From Mycobacterium sp. 852002-40037_SCH5390672 (GTDB taxonomy: Bacteria; Actinomycetota; Actinomycetes; Mycobacteriales; Mycobacteriaceae), in assembly GCF_001665875.1 (NCBI RefSeq), contig NZ_LZTA01000097.1, forward strand, positions 1-64,000: DNA of 64,000 nt. Direction: 5' to 3'. A program made the position numbers and the translations under genes. The notes below the pieces were generated by a model. It ran no database searches and was not told the DNA's origin. It saw nothing but the letters and a program-made list of their open reading frames with translations. Position 1 is the first letter of the stretch. The number at the start of each line of letters is the position of its first letter. Of this stretch, positions 16,932 through 25,122 are shown one piece after another.

Positions 16932-17846
16932 ATGTCACGCACTCACGACGATGAGTGGGATCTGGCGTCCAGCGTCGGCGCGACGGCGACCATGGTCGCG
17001 GCCGGACGTGCCATGGCGACCAAGGATCCCCGCGGTTTGATCAACGATCCGTTCGCCGAGCCGCTGGTGCGCGCGGTCGGGGTGGACTTCTTCACCAAGA
17101 TGATGGACGGCGATCTCGACCTGGATGCCATCGAGAATGCCACGCCGGTGCGTATCCAGTCGATGGTCGATGGAATGGCGGTGCGCACCAAATACTTTGA
17201 CGACTACTTCGTCGACGCCACCGGCGGCGGGGTGCGCCAGGTGGTGATCCTGGCCTCCGGGCTGGACTCGCGTGCCTACCGGTTGCCCTGGCCGGCCGGA
17301 ACGGTCGTCTACGAGATCGACCAGCCGCGGGTGATCGAGTTCAAGAGCAGCACCCTGGCCGATGTCGGCGCCGGGCCGACCGCGTCGCGGCGCACCATTC
17401 CCATCGATCTGCGCGCGGACTGGCCCGCCGCCCTGAAGGCGGCGGGATTCGATACGACGGCGCCGACGGCATGGCTGGCCGAGGGTCTGCTGATCTACCT
17501 GCCGCCCGAAGCCCAGGACCGGCTGTTCGACAACATCACCGCGCTCAGTGCACCCGGCAGCACCATCGCCACCGAATTCGTGCCCGGCATCGTGGATTTC
17601 GACGCGGAAAAGGTGCGCGAGATGTCCGGTGCATTCCGGGAGCACGGCGTCGACATCGACATGGCGTCGTTGGTCTACACCGGCGAACGCAACCACGTCG
17701 TCGACTATCTGTCCAGCATCGGGTGGCAGGCCCAGGGCGTGACCCGAACGGAACTCTTCGAGCGCAACGGCATCGAGGCGCCCGCCCCGGAGAACGACGA
17801 CCCGCTCGGCGAGATCGTCTTCATCAGCGCCAGGCTCACCGGCTAG
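16932..17846 (+). CDS. SAM-dependent methyltransferase, LCM/TIGR00027 family, copy 5
   Basis: 304 residues with DEWDLASSVGATATMVAAGR, VRTKYFDDYF and ASGLDSRAYRL with IDQP. The usual SAEGLL block reads LAEGLLIYLPP, with leucine for serine. It starts 22 bases after copy 4, behind a GGGTTCGGGGT ribosome site. The stop is directly followed by the convergent sppA stop with no spacer, leaving no room for a terminator of its own. Confidence 0.92.
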   Translation: MSRTHDDEWDLASSVGATATMVAAGRAMATKDPRGLINDPFAEPLVRAVGVDFFTKMMDGDLDLDAIENATPVRIQSMVDGMAVRTKYFDDYFVDATGGGVRQVVILASGLDSRAYRLPWPAGTVVYEIDQPRVIEFKSSTLADVGAGPTASRRTIPIDLRADWPAALKAAGFDTTAPTAWLAEGLLIYLPPEAQDRLFDNITALSAPGSTIATEFVPGIVDFDAEKVREMSGAFREHGVDIDMASLVYTGERNHVVDYLSSIGWQAQGVTRTELFERNGIEAPAPENDDPLGEIVFISARLTG

Positions 17847-19622
17847 CTAGAGCCGCCAGGGCCCCAGCCACAGCGCGCTGGCACCGTTGCAGGACCGTTC
17901 GGCGTTGTCCAGGATGCCGCCGATGGTGCGGCCCAGCAGCGCGCCCAGTGCGTCGGGCAGCGACGCGGCGGCCGGCTGCGAGGAGGCCCGTGGCCGCAGC
18001 ATGTCCAGCAGCGATCCGCCCGGGTAGGTGACGATGCGCACGTCGGTGTCTTCGTCCAGTCCGGCAAGGATTTTCGCCCGGCGCAGCGCCGTTCGAAAGC
18101 CGCCCAGTTCGTCGACCAATCCCCCCTCGCGCGCATCGGCGCCGGTCCACACCCGGCCCCGGGCGACCCGATCGACGGCCTCGGTCGTCAGATTGCGGCC
18201 GTCGGCGACTCGCTCCAGGAAATCGCTGTACACCAGGTCGGCCTCGGCCTCGCGGTGAGCGCGCTGCTCGGGGGTGAACGGCGTCTCGATCGACCAGGCA
18301 TCGGCATTGGCGTTGGTGCGCACGGCATCTAACCCGACGCCCATCCGCTCCAGCAGATCGCGAATCACCAGCTTGCCGGTGATCACGCCGATCGAACCGG
18401 TGATGGTGGCGGGACTGGCGACGATCGCGTCGGCGGCCACCGCGATGTAATAGCCGCCGGACGCGGCGACCGCACCCATCGACGCCACCACCGGCTTGCC
18501 GCGTTTACGAGCCCTTTTCACTTCGCGCCAAAGGGTTTCCGATGCGGTGACCGAGCCGCCGGGACTGTTCACCCGCAGCACGATCGCGGACACCGAATCG
18601 TCGGCGGCGGCTTCCCGTAGCGCGGGGGCGATGGTGTCGCTGCCGACAGTGGAGGCGCCGAACGGCAGGAACTGCGGTCCCCCTCGCCCGTCGACGATCG
18701 TGCCGTCGATGTTGATGACGGCCACGGTCGGCTTGGCGCGGCGTCCGGGAACCGAGGGTACCGGCGGGGTCAGCCGGGACCGGGCCGCGCCGGCGTAGCG
18801 CGACAGGTACAGCCGGGGTGGTGTGTTCTCCTCGGAAACATCTTCCACACCAACCAGTTCCGCCATGCGGTCATAGGCTTCGTCCCGGAAGCCGATCCGG
18901 TCGACCAGGCCCGAGGCCACAGCCTCCTCGCGCAACAGCGGGGCGCGATCGGCAAGCGCGTCGAGGGCACCGGCATCCAGCTTGCGTGAGTGCGCCACCG
19001 CTTCCCACACCTGCTCTTGCAGGCTTGCAAGCATCCGGGTGACGGCCTCGCGGTGGGCCTCGGTGAAGCCGTGCTCGGTGAAACGGTTTGCCGCCGACTT
19101 GTATTCGCCGCGTGCGACGAATTGCGCCTCGATGCCGGCCTTGTCGAACGCGTCGCGCAGGAAGGTCGCATTGCTGGCGAAGCCGATCAGCCCGACGCTT
19201 CCCGCGGGCTGCATCCAGACCTCACCGAACGCCGAAGCCAGGTAGTACGACAACGTGCCCGGGTAGGTCTCGGCCCAGGCCAGTGAGGGCTTGGCGGCGG
19301 TGAAAGCGACGATGGCCTCGCGCAACTCCTGCACCGCGGCCGCCGGCGACGCCGTGAGTTGCACCCGCGCGATCAATCCGGCGACCCGCGGGTCCTCGGC
19401 GGCGCGGTAGATGGCGGCCACCGTGTCGCGCAGCACTGCCGGCCGGTTTCCCCCGCTGATGATGGCCAGCGGGTCAAAGCCTGATATCTCCGGCGGCATC
19501 GAGCGCAGGTCCAATTCGAGCACACAGCCGTTGGGCACGCCGTGATGGCGGACGGTATCGACCCGGCCGGCCAAGGCCCGAACCTCGTCGACTCCGGGGA
19601 TCGAAGGCAGGAAAGCGAACAT
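17847..19622 (-). CDS. sppA: Signal peptide peptidase SppA, long form
   Basis: 591 residues with two tandem S49 domains, as in E. coli protease IV and Rv0724. The Ser-Lys dyad is present: lysine 175 in GEYKSAANRF in the first domain and serine 388 in MGAVAASGGYY in the second. It degrades cleaved signal peptides at the membrane. No clear N-terminal membrane anchor is seen, unlike the E. coli protein, so attachment may be peripheral. The divergent LLM oxidoreductase starts 39 bases upstream. Confidence 0.92.
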   Translation of the reverse strand: MFAFLPSIPGVDEVRALAGRVDTVRHHGVPNGCVLELDLRSMPPEISGFDPLAIISGGNRPAVLRDTVAAIYRAAEDPRVAGLIARVQLTASPAAAVQELREAIVAFTAAKPSLAWAETYPGTLSYYLASAFGEVWMQPAGSVGLIGFASNATFLRDAFDKAGIEAQFVARGEYKSAANRFTEHGFTEAHREAVTRMLASLQEQVWEAVAHSRKLDAGALDALADRAPLLREEAVASGLVDRIGFRDEAYDRMAELVGVEDVSEENTPPRLYLSRYAGAARSRLTPPVPSVPGRRAKPTVAVINIDGTIVDGRGGPQFLPFGASTVGSDTIAPALREAAADDSVSAIVLRVNSPGGSVTASETLWREVKRARKRGKPVVASMGAVAASGGYYIAVAADAIVASPATITGSIGVITGKLVIRDLLERMGVGLDAVRTNANADAWSIETPFTPEQRAHREAEADLVYSDFLERVADGRNLTTEAVDRVARGRVWTGADAREGGLVDELGGFRTALRRAKILAGLDEDTDVRIVTYPGGSLLDMLRPRASSQPAAASLPDALGALLGRTIGGILDNAERSCNGASALWLGPWRL

Positions 19623-19660
19623 GTCTGCAGACTACCGATGCACGGCCGTACGGTGGTCGG

Positions 19661-20587
19661 GTGAGGTTCTCCATCGCGATCCCGCAGTTCGACTACGGCA
19701 GCTTCGACGGCGCGGGGCTGCGCGCTTTCCTCGCGCGCGCCGAAGAGCTCGGTTTCGAGGGCGGCTGGCTCCTCGAACAGATCATCGGGCCCGCACCGCT
19801 GCTGGCACCGCTGGAGCTGCTGGCGTATTGCGCCGCCTGCACCGAGCGGCTGCGCCTGGGCGTCGCCGTCCTGGTGACGTCGCTGCACGACCCGCTGCAG
19901 TTGGCCTCCGCCGCCACCGCCGTCGACCGACTCAGCCACGGCCGCCTCGACATTGGTGTCGCTCCCGGTGGCGGGAGGCGGCAGTTCGCCGCCTTCGGCG
20001 TGGACAAGAGCACCTTCATCTCGTATTTCACCGAGGGCCTGGAGCTGATGAAGGCGGCCTGGTCCGACGAACCGAGGGTGACGTTTCACGGTCGGTTCCG
20101 CGACGTCGACGACCTGCCCATCCAACCCAAGCCGGTGCAGCGGCCGCACCCGCCGATCTGGTTCGGCGGCCTCGCGCCCAAGGCCCTGGCCCGCGCGGTG
20201 CGGCACGGCGACTCATTCCTGGGCGCCGGCTCGTCTACCACCGAAGCGTTCGCCGGCGCCGTGACCGTCGTGCGCCGCGAACTCGACGAGCAACACAAGG
20301 ACCCCGCGAACTTCACCATCGGCAAACGGGTCTACCTGATGGTCGACGACGACGCGGGCAAGGCCCGGGAGCGTGTGCTCGACGGGCTGGACCGCATTTA
20401 CGGGCCGATGCCCGGCGTGCAGGATGTGCCGGTCTCCGGCACACCCGACGGCGTGGTACGCGGGTTGCGTGAGGTCATCGACGCCGGGGCGCAGATGGTG
20501 CTACTGAATCCCGTCGGCGTCGACGCCAACGAGAACCGCGAGCAGATGGAACGCCTTGCCGCGGAGGTTATTCCGCAGCTGAGCTAG
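19661..20587 (+). CDS. LLM-class flavin-dependent oxidoreductase
   Basis: 308 residues, bacterial-luciferase-like TIM barrel. It has ARAEELGFEGGWLLEQ, LRLGVAVLVTSLHDPLQLA, then SHGRLDIGVAPGGGRRQFAAFG and IWFGGLAPKALARAV. The cofactor is FMN or F420; mycobacteria use both and the sequence does not decide. I do not recall a gene here in M. tuberculosis between sppA and rplO, so it looks like a lineage insertion. Its GTG start lies 39 bases from sppA and its 3' end overlaps the 3' end of rplO by 20 bases. Confidence 0.88.
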   Translation: MRFSIAIPQFDYGSFDGAGLRAFLARAEELGFEGGWLLEQIIGPAPLLAPLELLAYCAACTERLRLGVAVLVTSLHDPLQLASAATAVDRLSHGRLDIGVAPGGGRRQFAAFGVDKSTFISYFTEGLELMKAAWSDEPRVTFHGRFRDVDDLPIQPKPVQRPHPPIWFGGLAPKALARAVRHGDSFLGAGSSTTEAFAGAVTVVRRELDEQHKDPANFTIGKRVYLMVDDDAGKARERVLDGLDRIYGPMPGVQDVPVSGTPDGVVRGLREVIDAGAQMVLLNPVGVDANENREQMERLAAEVIPQLS

Positions 20588-21032
20588 CTTTGGACAGCTC
20601 GGTGGCCGAACCGCCTGCGGCGGTGATCTTCTCGCGGGCGCTGCCGCTGAACTTGTGCGCGGACACCTCGACCTTGACCGTCAGCTTGCCGTCGCCGAGG
20701 ACCTTGACCAACGAGTTGCGGCGAACGGCGCCCTTGGCCACCAGCTCGTCCACGCCGATCGAACCACCCTGCGGGAAAAGCCGATTGAGGTCGCCGACGT
20801 TGACGATCTCGTACTCGGTGCGGAACCGGTTCTTGAATCCCTTGAGCTTGGGCAGCCGCATGTGGATCGGCATCTGGCCACCCTCGAAGGTCGCCGGCAC
20901 GTTCTTGCGTGCCTTGGTGCCCTTGGTACCGCGACCGGCGGTCTTGCCCTTGGAACCCTCACCGCGACCGACCCGGGTGCGCGCGGTCTTCGATCCGCGC
21001 GCCGGCTTGAGATCGTGCAGCTTGATCGTCAT
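20568..21032 (-). CDS. rplO: 50S ribosomal protein L15
   Basis: 154 residues. It begins with the standard L15 block MTIKLHDLKPARGSKTARTR and a glycine-rich basic loop. It overlaps rpmD by four bases (ATGA). Its last codons overlap the convergent LLM gene. Confidence 0.97.
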   Translation of the reverse strand: MTIKLHDLKPARGSKTARTRVGRGEGSKGKTAGRGTKGTKARKNVPATFEGGQMPIHMRLPKLKGFKNRFRTEYEIVNVGDLNRLFPQGGSIGVDELVAKGAVRRNSLVKVLGDGKLTVKVEVSAHKFSGSAREKITAAGGSATELSKASSAAE

Positions 21033-21247
21033 TTCTTGCTACCTCCGGTACCCGCGGTCCTCGCCTCGGCGGGCTCCACCTCGACGAGGTGGCTGACCAC
21101 CGCGATCAGTCCGCGGGTCTGCGCGTTGTCCTCGCGGATCACCGAGTGGCGAATCCGCCGCAGACCCAGGGTGCGCAGGGACTCCCGCTGCTTCCAGCGG
21201 GCGCCGATGGTGCTGCGCACCTGGGTGATCTTCAGTTGACTACTCAT
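21029..21247 (-). CDS. rpmD: 50S ribosomal protein L30
   Basis: 72 residues, a few longer than M. tuberculosis L30 owing to a C-terminal tail (VEVEPAEARTAGTGGSKK). The core LKITQVRSTIGARWKQRESL is typical. It overlaps rpsE by four bases at its start. Confidence 0.96.
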   Translation of the reverse strand: MSSQLKITQVRSTIGARWKQRESLRTLGLRRIRHSVIREDNAQTRGLIAVVSHLVEVEPAEARTAGTGGSKK

Positions 21248-21927
21248 GGTTGCGCCCCCGGCGTCTGGGCCTCTCGTGCCGCCGCACTGGCCATCGCGTC
21301 ACTTTCCCGGCGCGCCTTGAGCATTCCGGCCGGCGCAACGTCCTCGATGGGCAGGCCGCGGCGAGCGGCCACCTCCTCGGGGCGCTGCAGCAGCTTGAGC
21401 GCGGTGACCGTCGCGTGCACCACGTTGATCGCGTTGTCGCTACCCAGCGACTTTGCCAGAATGTCGTGCACGCCAGCGCATTCCAGCACCGCACGGACGG
21501 CGCCACCGGCGATCACACCGGTACCCGGGCTGGCCGGGCGCAGCAGCACCACGCCGGCGGCCGCCTCACCCTGCACCGGGTGGGTGATGGTCCCGCGGAT
21601 CAGCGGCACCCGGAAGAAGCCCTTGCGGGCCTCTTCGACGCCTTTGGCGATGGCCGCGGGAACTTCCTTGGCCTTGCCGTAGCCGACACCGACCATGCCG
21701 TTTCCGTCGCCGACGATCACCAACGCGGTGAAGCTGAATCGCCGACCACCCTTGACCACCTTGGAGACGCGGTTGATCGCGACAACCCGCTCCAGGTAGT
21801 TGCTCTTGTCGCCGTCGCGGTCGCGGCCGCCACGACCGCCGTCGCCGCGCCGACCGCGGTTGTCGCGGTCTCCGCGCGAATCGCGGCTGTCGCCGGCGCC
21901 TTGTCCGCCGGCTGGCTGCTCCGCCAT
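21244..21927 (-). CDS. rpsE: 30S ribosomal protein S5
   Basis: 227 residues. The N-terminal tail is rich in Gly, Asp and Arg (about 5-40), followed by the S5 core from SNYLERVVAINRV. The ATG at 21927 (MAEQPAGG) has GGAAGGA upstream and matches Rv0721; the open frame extends further but into the rplR spacer. The C-terminus (MASAAAREAQTPGAQP) differs from M. tuberculosis. Confidence 0.96.
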   Translation of the reverse strand: MAEQPAGGQGAGDSRDSRGDRDNRGRRGDGGRGGRDRDGDKSNYLERVVAINRVSKVVKGGRRFSFTALVIVGDGNGMVGVGYGKAKEVPAAIAKGVEEARKGFFRVPLIRGTITHPVQGEAAAGVVLLRPASPGTGVIAGGAVRAVLECAGVHDILAKSLGSDNAINVVHATVTALKLLQRPEEVAARRGLPIEDVAPAGMLKARRESDAMASAAAREAQTPGAQP

Positions 21928-21982
21928 TATGCGGTCCTTCCAGTCGTGTTCAGGCTCTCGGTCATCACGCTGATGTTGTTCA

Positions 21983-22390
21983 TCAGAATTGCAATCCGTT
22001 CTCGCGTGCGGCATCGGCCAGCGCCGCGATCCGCCCGCCGTAGGTGTATCCGCCACGGTCGAAGACCACGCTGTCGATGCCCGCGGCCTTGGCGCGCTCG
22101 GCGATCAGCTGGCCCACCCGCACGCTGCGGGCTTTCTTGTCTCCCTGCAGGCCGCGCACGTCCTCCTCGATCGACGACGCGGCGGCCACCGTGGTCCCGT
22201 TCTCGTCGTTGACCAGTTGCACGTGAATGTGTCGCGCGGACCGGTTGATCACCAGCCGCGGACGCTGCGGGGTACCGGCGATCTTCTTGCGCAGTCGTGC
22301 GTGCCTACGCAGCCGAGAGACGCGACGAGTCGCGGATACGCTCTGCCCCGCCGGCTTTCGCGCGGCAGTGCCAGCTTGTGTTTGCGCCAT
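21983..22390 (-). CDS. rplR: 50S ribosomal protein L18
   Basis: 135 residues. The core from SVSATRRVSRLRRH to the conserved end DAARENGL is standard and binds 5S rRNA. It is about 13 residues longer at the N-terminus (AQTQAGTAARKPAG) than I recall for M. tuberculosis. It lies two bases after rplF. Confidence 0.95.
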   Translation of the reverse strand: MAQTQAGTAARKPAGQSVSATRRVSRLRRHARLRKKIAGTPQRPRLVINRSARHIHVQLVNDENGTTVAAASSIEEDVRGLQGDKKARSVRVGQLIAERAKAAGIDSVVFDRGGYTYGGRIAALADAARENGLQF

Positions 22391-22392
22391 GA

Positions 22393-22932
22393 TTACTTAC
22401 CTGTCTTTCCGACCTTGCGGCGGATCTGCTCACCCTCGTAGCGCACGCCCTTGCCCTTGTACGGGTCGGGGCGGCGCAGACGGCGGATGTTCGCCGAGAT
22501 CTGGCCGACCTTCTGCTTGTCGATCCCGGTGATGGTGAATTTCGTCGGCGACTGGACGGCGAACGTGATGCCGTCCGGGGCCTCGATCACCACGGGGTGG
22601 CTGTACCCCAGCGCGAACTCGAGGTTGGAGCCCTTGAGCTGCACCCGGTAACCGACGCCGAAGATCTCCATCTTGGTGGTGTATCCCTGCGTCACGCCGG
22701 TGACCAGGTTGGACACCAGGGTGCGCGACAGTCCGTGCAGCGAGCGGTTGCGCCGCTCGTCGTTGGGACGGGCGACCACGATGGCGCCGTCGTCGTTGCG
22801 CGACACGGTGATCGGCTCGGCCACGGTCAGGTCCAGGACGCCCTTGGGCCCCTTCACCGAAACCTTCTGACCATCGATCGTTACGTCGACCCCGGTCGGG
22901 ACCGGAACCGGCTGCTTACCAATGCGAGACAT
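22393..22932 (-). CDS. rplF: 50S ribosomal protein L6
   Basis: 179 residues, full length. It starts MSRIGKQPVPVPTGVDV and ends with the L6 signature region PDPYKGKGVRYEGE. It lies 23 bases after rpsH in the operon. Confidence 0.97.
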   Translation of the reverse strand: MSRIGKQPVPVPTGVDVTIDGQKVSVKGPKGVLDLTVAEPITVSRNDDGAIVVARPNDERRNRSLHGLSRTLVSNLVTGVTQGYTTKMEIFGVGYRVQLKGSNLEFALGYSHPVVIEAPDGITFAVQSPTKFTITGIDKQKVGQISANIRRLRRPDPYKGKGVRYEGEQIRRKVGKTGK

Positions 22933-22955
22933 AGTCTTTCGTTACCTCCCCGCCC

Positions 22956-23354
22956 TTACCAGACGTACGCGAGGACTTCGCCGCCCACGCCCTGTCGGGC
23001 CGCCTGGCGATCGGTCAGCAGGCCCGAGGAGGTGGAGATGATCGCCACACCCAGGCCACCGAGCACGCGCGGCAGATTGGTGGATTTCGCATACACCCGC
23101 AAACCGGGCTTGGACACGCGGCGCAGGCCGGCGATGCTGCGCTCGCGGCTCGGCCCGTACTTGAGCTGGACGATCAGCGACTTGCCGACACGAGCATCCT
23201 CGGTCCGGTAATCGGTGATGTAGCCCTCGCTTTTGAGGATCTGGGCGATGTTTGCCTTCAGCTTCGAGTGCGGCAATGTCACCTCGTCGTGGTACGCCGA
23301 ATTGGCGTTGCGCAGACGTGTCAAGAAGTCTGCGATCGGGTCCGTCATCGTCAT
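22956..23354 (-). CDS. rpsH: 30S ribosomal protein S8
   Basis: 132 residues, the same length as Rv0718. MTMTDPIADFLTRLRNA opens it and STSSGLLTDRQA is the S8 signature. The start has two in-frame ATGs (23354 and 23348). Confidence 0.97.
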   Translation of the reverse strand: MTMTDPIADFLTRLRNANSAYHDEVTLPHSKLKANIAQILKSEGYITDYRTEDARVGKSLIVQLKYGPSRERSIAGLRRVSKPGLRVYAKSTNLPRVLGGLGVAIISTSSGLLTDRQAARQGVGGEVLAYVW

Positions 23355-23438
23355 GACAGCGTTGGTACCTTCCTCGCGATGGTTCCCGGTCCGGGCCTGT
23401 CGCGCACCTTTTGTGGGTTGGTCTTAGGGGTTGGGCTG

Positions 23439-23624
23439 TTACCAGCTGCTCTTCTGCACGCCGGGCAGTTCGCCCGCGTGCGCCATCTCGCGCAAGCAGA
23501 TCCGGCACAGGCCGAATTTGCGGAAGACCGCGCGCGGGCGGCCGCACCTATTGCACCGCGTGTAGCCGCGCACCGCGAACTTCGGCTTGCGTGCGGCCTT
23601 GTTGACCAGCGCCTTCTTTGCCAT
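23439..23624 (-). CDS. rpsZ: 30S ribosomal protein S14, zinc-binding type Z
   Basis: 61 residues. Two CxxC pairs (C24/C27 and C40/C43) bind zinc, so this is the C+ form. Mycobacteria also carry a zinc-free paralogue in a Zur-regulated operon, which this is not. It lies three bases after rplE and 84 bases before rpsH. Confidence 0.96.
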   Translation of the reverse strand: MAKKALVNKAARKPKFAVRGYTRCNRCGRPRAVFRKFGLCRICLREMAHAGELPGVQKSSW

Positions 23625-23627
23625 CGC

Positions 23628-24206
23628 TCAAGCTCCTCTTTGAGGTTCGTCCTTGAAGGGAAAGCCGAGGGCCCGCAACAGCGCTCGTCCTTCGTCGTCA
23701 GTAGTCGCCGAGGTGACGACGTTGATGTCCATGCCGCGGACCCGGTCGATCTTGTCCACGTCGATCTCGTGGAACACCGACTGCTCGGCCAGTCCGAAGG
23801 TGTAATTGCCGACACCGTCGAACTGCTTGGGCGAAAGCCCCCGGAAGTCGCGGATACGGGGCAGCGCAATCGAGGTGAGGCGGTCCAGGAACTCCCACAT
23901 CCGGTCGCCCCGCAGGGTGACCCGCGCGCCGATCGGCATGCCCTCACGCAGTTTGAACTGCGCGATGGATTTGCGTGCGCGACGGATTTCGGGGCGCTGG
24001 CCGGTGATCAGACCCAGGTCGTTGACCGCGCCGTTGATCAACTTCGCGTCCCGCGCCGCATCGCCGACACCCATGTTGACGACGACCTTGGTCACCGTCG
24101 GGATCTGCATGACGTTGGCGTAGCCGAACTGCTGCTGCAACGAATCACGAATCTCGCTGCGGTAGCGCTCTTTCAGACGCGGCTGAACTTTTTCTGCAGT
24201 ACTCAT
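23628..24206 (-). CDS. rplE: 50S ribosomal protein L5
   Basis: 192 residues, with core blocks IPTVTKVVVNMGVGDA and LRGDRMWEFLDRL. The C-terminal DEPQRGA is a few residues longer than in M. tuberculosis. Its start overlaps the rplX stop by one base (TGATG). Confidence 0.97.
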   Translation of the reverse strand: MSTAEKVQPRLKERYRSEIRDSLQQQFGYANVMQIPTVTKVVVNMGVGDAARDAKLINGAVNDLGLITGQRPEIRRARKSIAQFKLREGMPIGARVTLRGDRMWEFLDRLTSIALPRIRDFRGLSPKQFDGVGNYTFGLAEQSVFHEIDVDKIDRVRGMDINVVTSATTDDEGRALLRALGFPFKDEPQRGA

Positions 24207-24523
24207 CAGATGTCCTTGCCGTTGCGCTTGGAGATACGAACCCGCTTGCCGGTCTCCTCGTCAAGCCGGTAACCGACGCGGGCGGGCTTACCGTCCGAGT
24301 CGACGACCATCACGTTGGAGACGTGGATGGGGGCTTCCTGGGTGACGATCCCACCCGACTGCGCTCCGCGCTGGTTGGTCGAAATCGCGGTGTGCTTCTT
24401 GATCCGGTTGACGCCCTCGACGAGCACTCGGTCGCGTTCCGGGTAAGCCTGCAGCACCTTGCCTTTGGCACCCTTGTCCTTGCCGGCGATGACCAGGACG
24501 GTGTCGCCTTTGCGGACCTTCAT
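24206..24523 (-). CDS. rplX: 50S ribosomal protein L24
   Basis: 105 residues, KOW-domain start MKVRKGDTVLVIAGKDKG. It begins directly after the rplN stop. Confidence 0.97.
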   Translation of the reverse strand: MKVRKGDTVLVIAGKDKGAKGKVLQAYPERDRVLVEGVNRIKKHTAISTNQRGAQSGGIVTQEAPIHVSNVMVVDSDGKPARVGYRLDEETGKRVRISKRNGKDI

Positions 24524-24892
24524 TTACAAAACCTCCGGGGCAAGCGAGATGATCTTCATGAACCGCTTCTCGCGCAGTTCGCGGCCCACCGGCCCGAAGA
24601 TGCGCGTCCCGCGCGGGTCGTTGTCGGGCTTGATGATCACCGCGGCGTTCTCGTCGAACTTGATGTAGCTGCCGTCGGGACGCCGACGCTCCTTGACCGT
24701 GCGCACCACGACGGCTTTGACGACATCCCCACGCTTGACGTTGCCGCCCGGAATGGCGTCCTTGACGGTGGCGACGATGACATCACCGATGCCGGCGTAG
24801 CGTCGCGACGAACCGCCGAGCACACGGATGCACAAGATCTCCTTGGCGCCGGTGTTGTCGGCGACCTTCAGTCGCGATTCCTGCTGAATCAC
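24524..24892 (-). CDS. rplN: 50S ribosomal protein L14
   Basis: 122 residues, the universal L14 length. The start is a GTG at 24892 ([18 protein letters not shown]) with AGGAG upstream; the longer open frame adds 50 non-homologous residues. It is the first gene of the rplN-rplO transcript. Its promoter is probably at 25054-25083, giving a leader of about 155 bases. Confidence 0.97.
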
Positions 24893-25047
24893 TCGATCTC
24901 CTGACCTGGTTGCGTGTGCACGGCAGGAGAACCCACCTGAGTGAGCATTCGGCGGGCATGACCCACCAAAAAACCTGACGTGCGCGGTCTTTGTCACCGA
25001 AAGGCACGCGGGGCCGATTCGCACCGGCCGAGGTCTGCCCAAGGCAA

Positions 25048-25083
25048 CCCCTAGAGTCTAGGGGACGACCAGCTCAGAGCCAA
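25048..25083 (-). promoter_or_regulatory. Putative promoter of the rplN operon with palindrome over the -10
   Basis: Minus strand TTGGCT (25083-25078), 17 bases, TAGACT (25059-25054; spacer counted from 25060) fits a housekeeping sigma promoter. A perfect 8+1+8 palindrome CCCCTAGA-C-TCTAGGGG at 25048-25064 covers the -10, so a dimeric regulator or a hairpin in the nascent RNA is possible. No HNH terminator is otherwise visible between 25123 and here. Confidence 0.45.
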
Positions 25084-25122
25084 ATTCTGTGCGAAGGCGA
25101 TCGAGATGGGGAAATCACGCAC

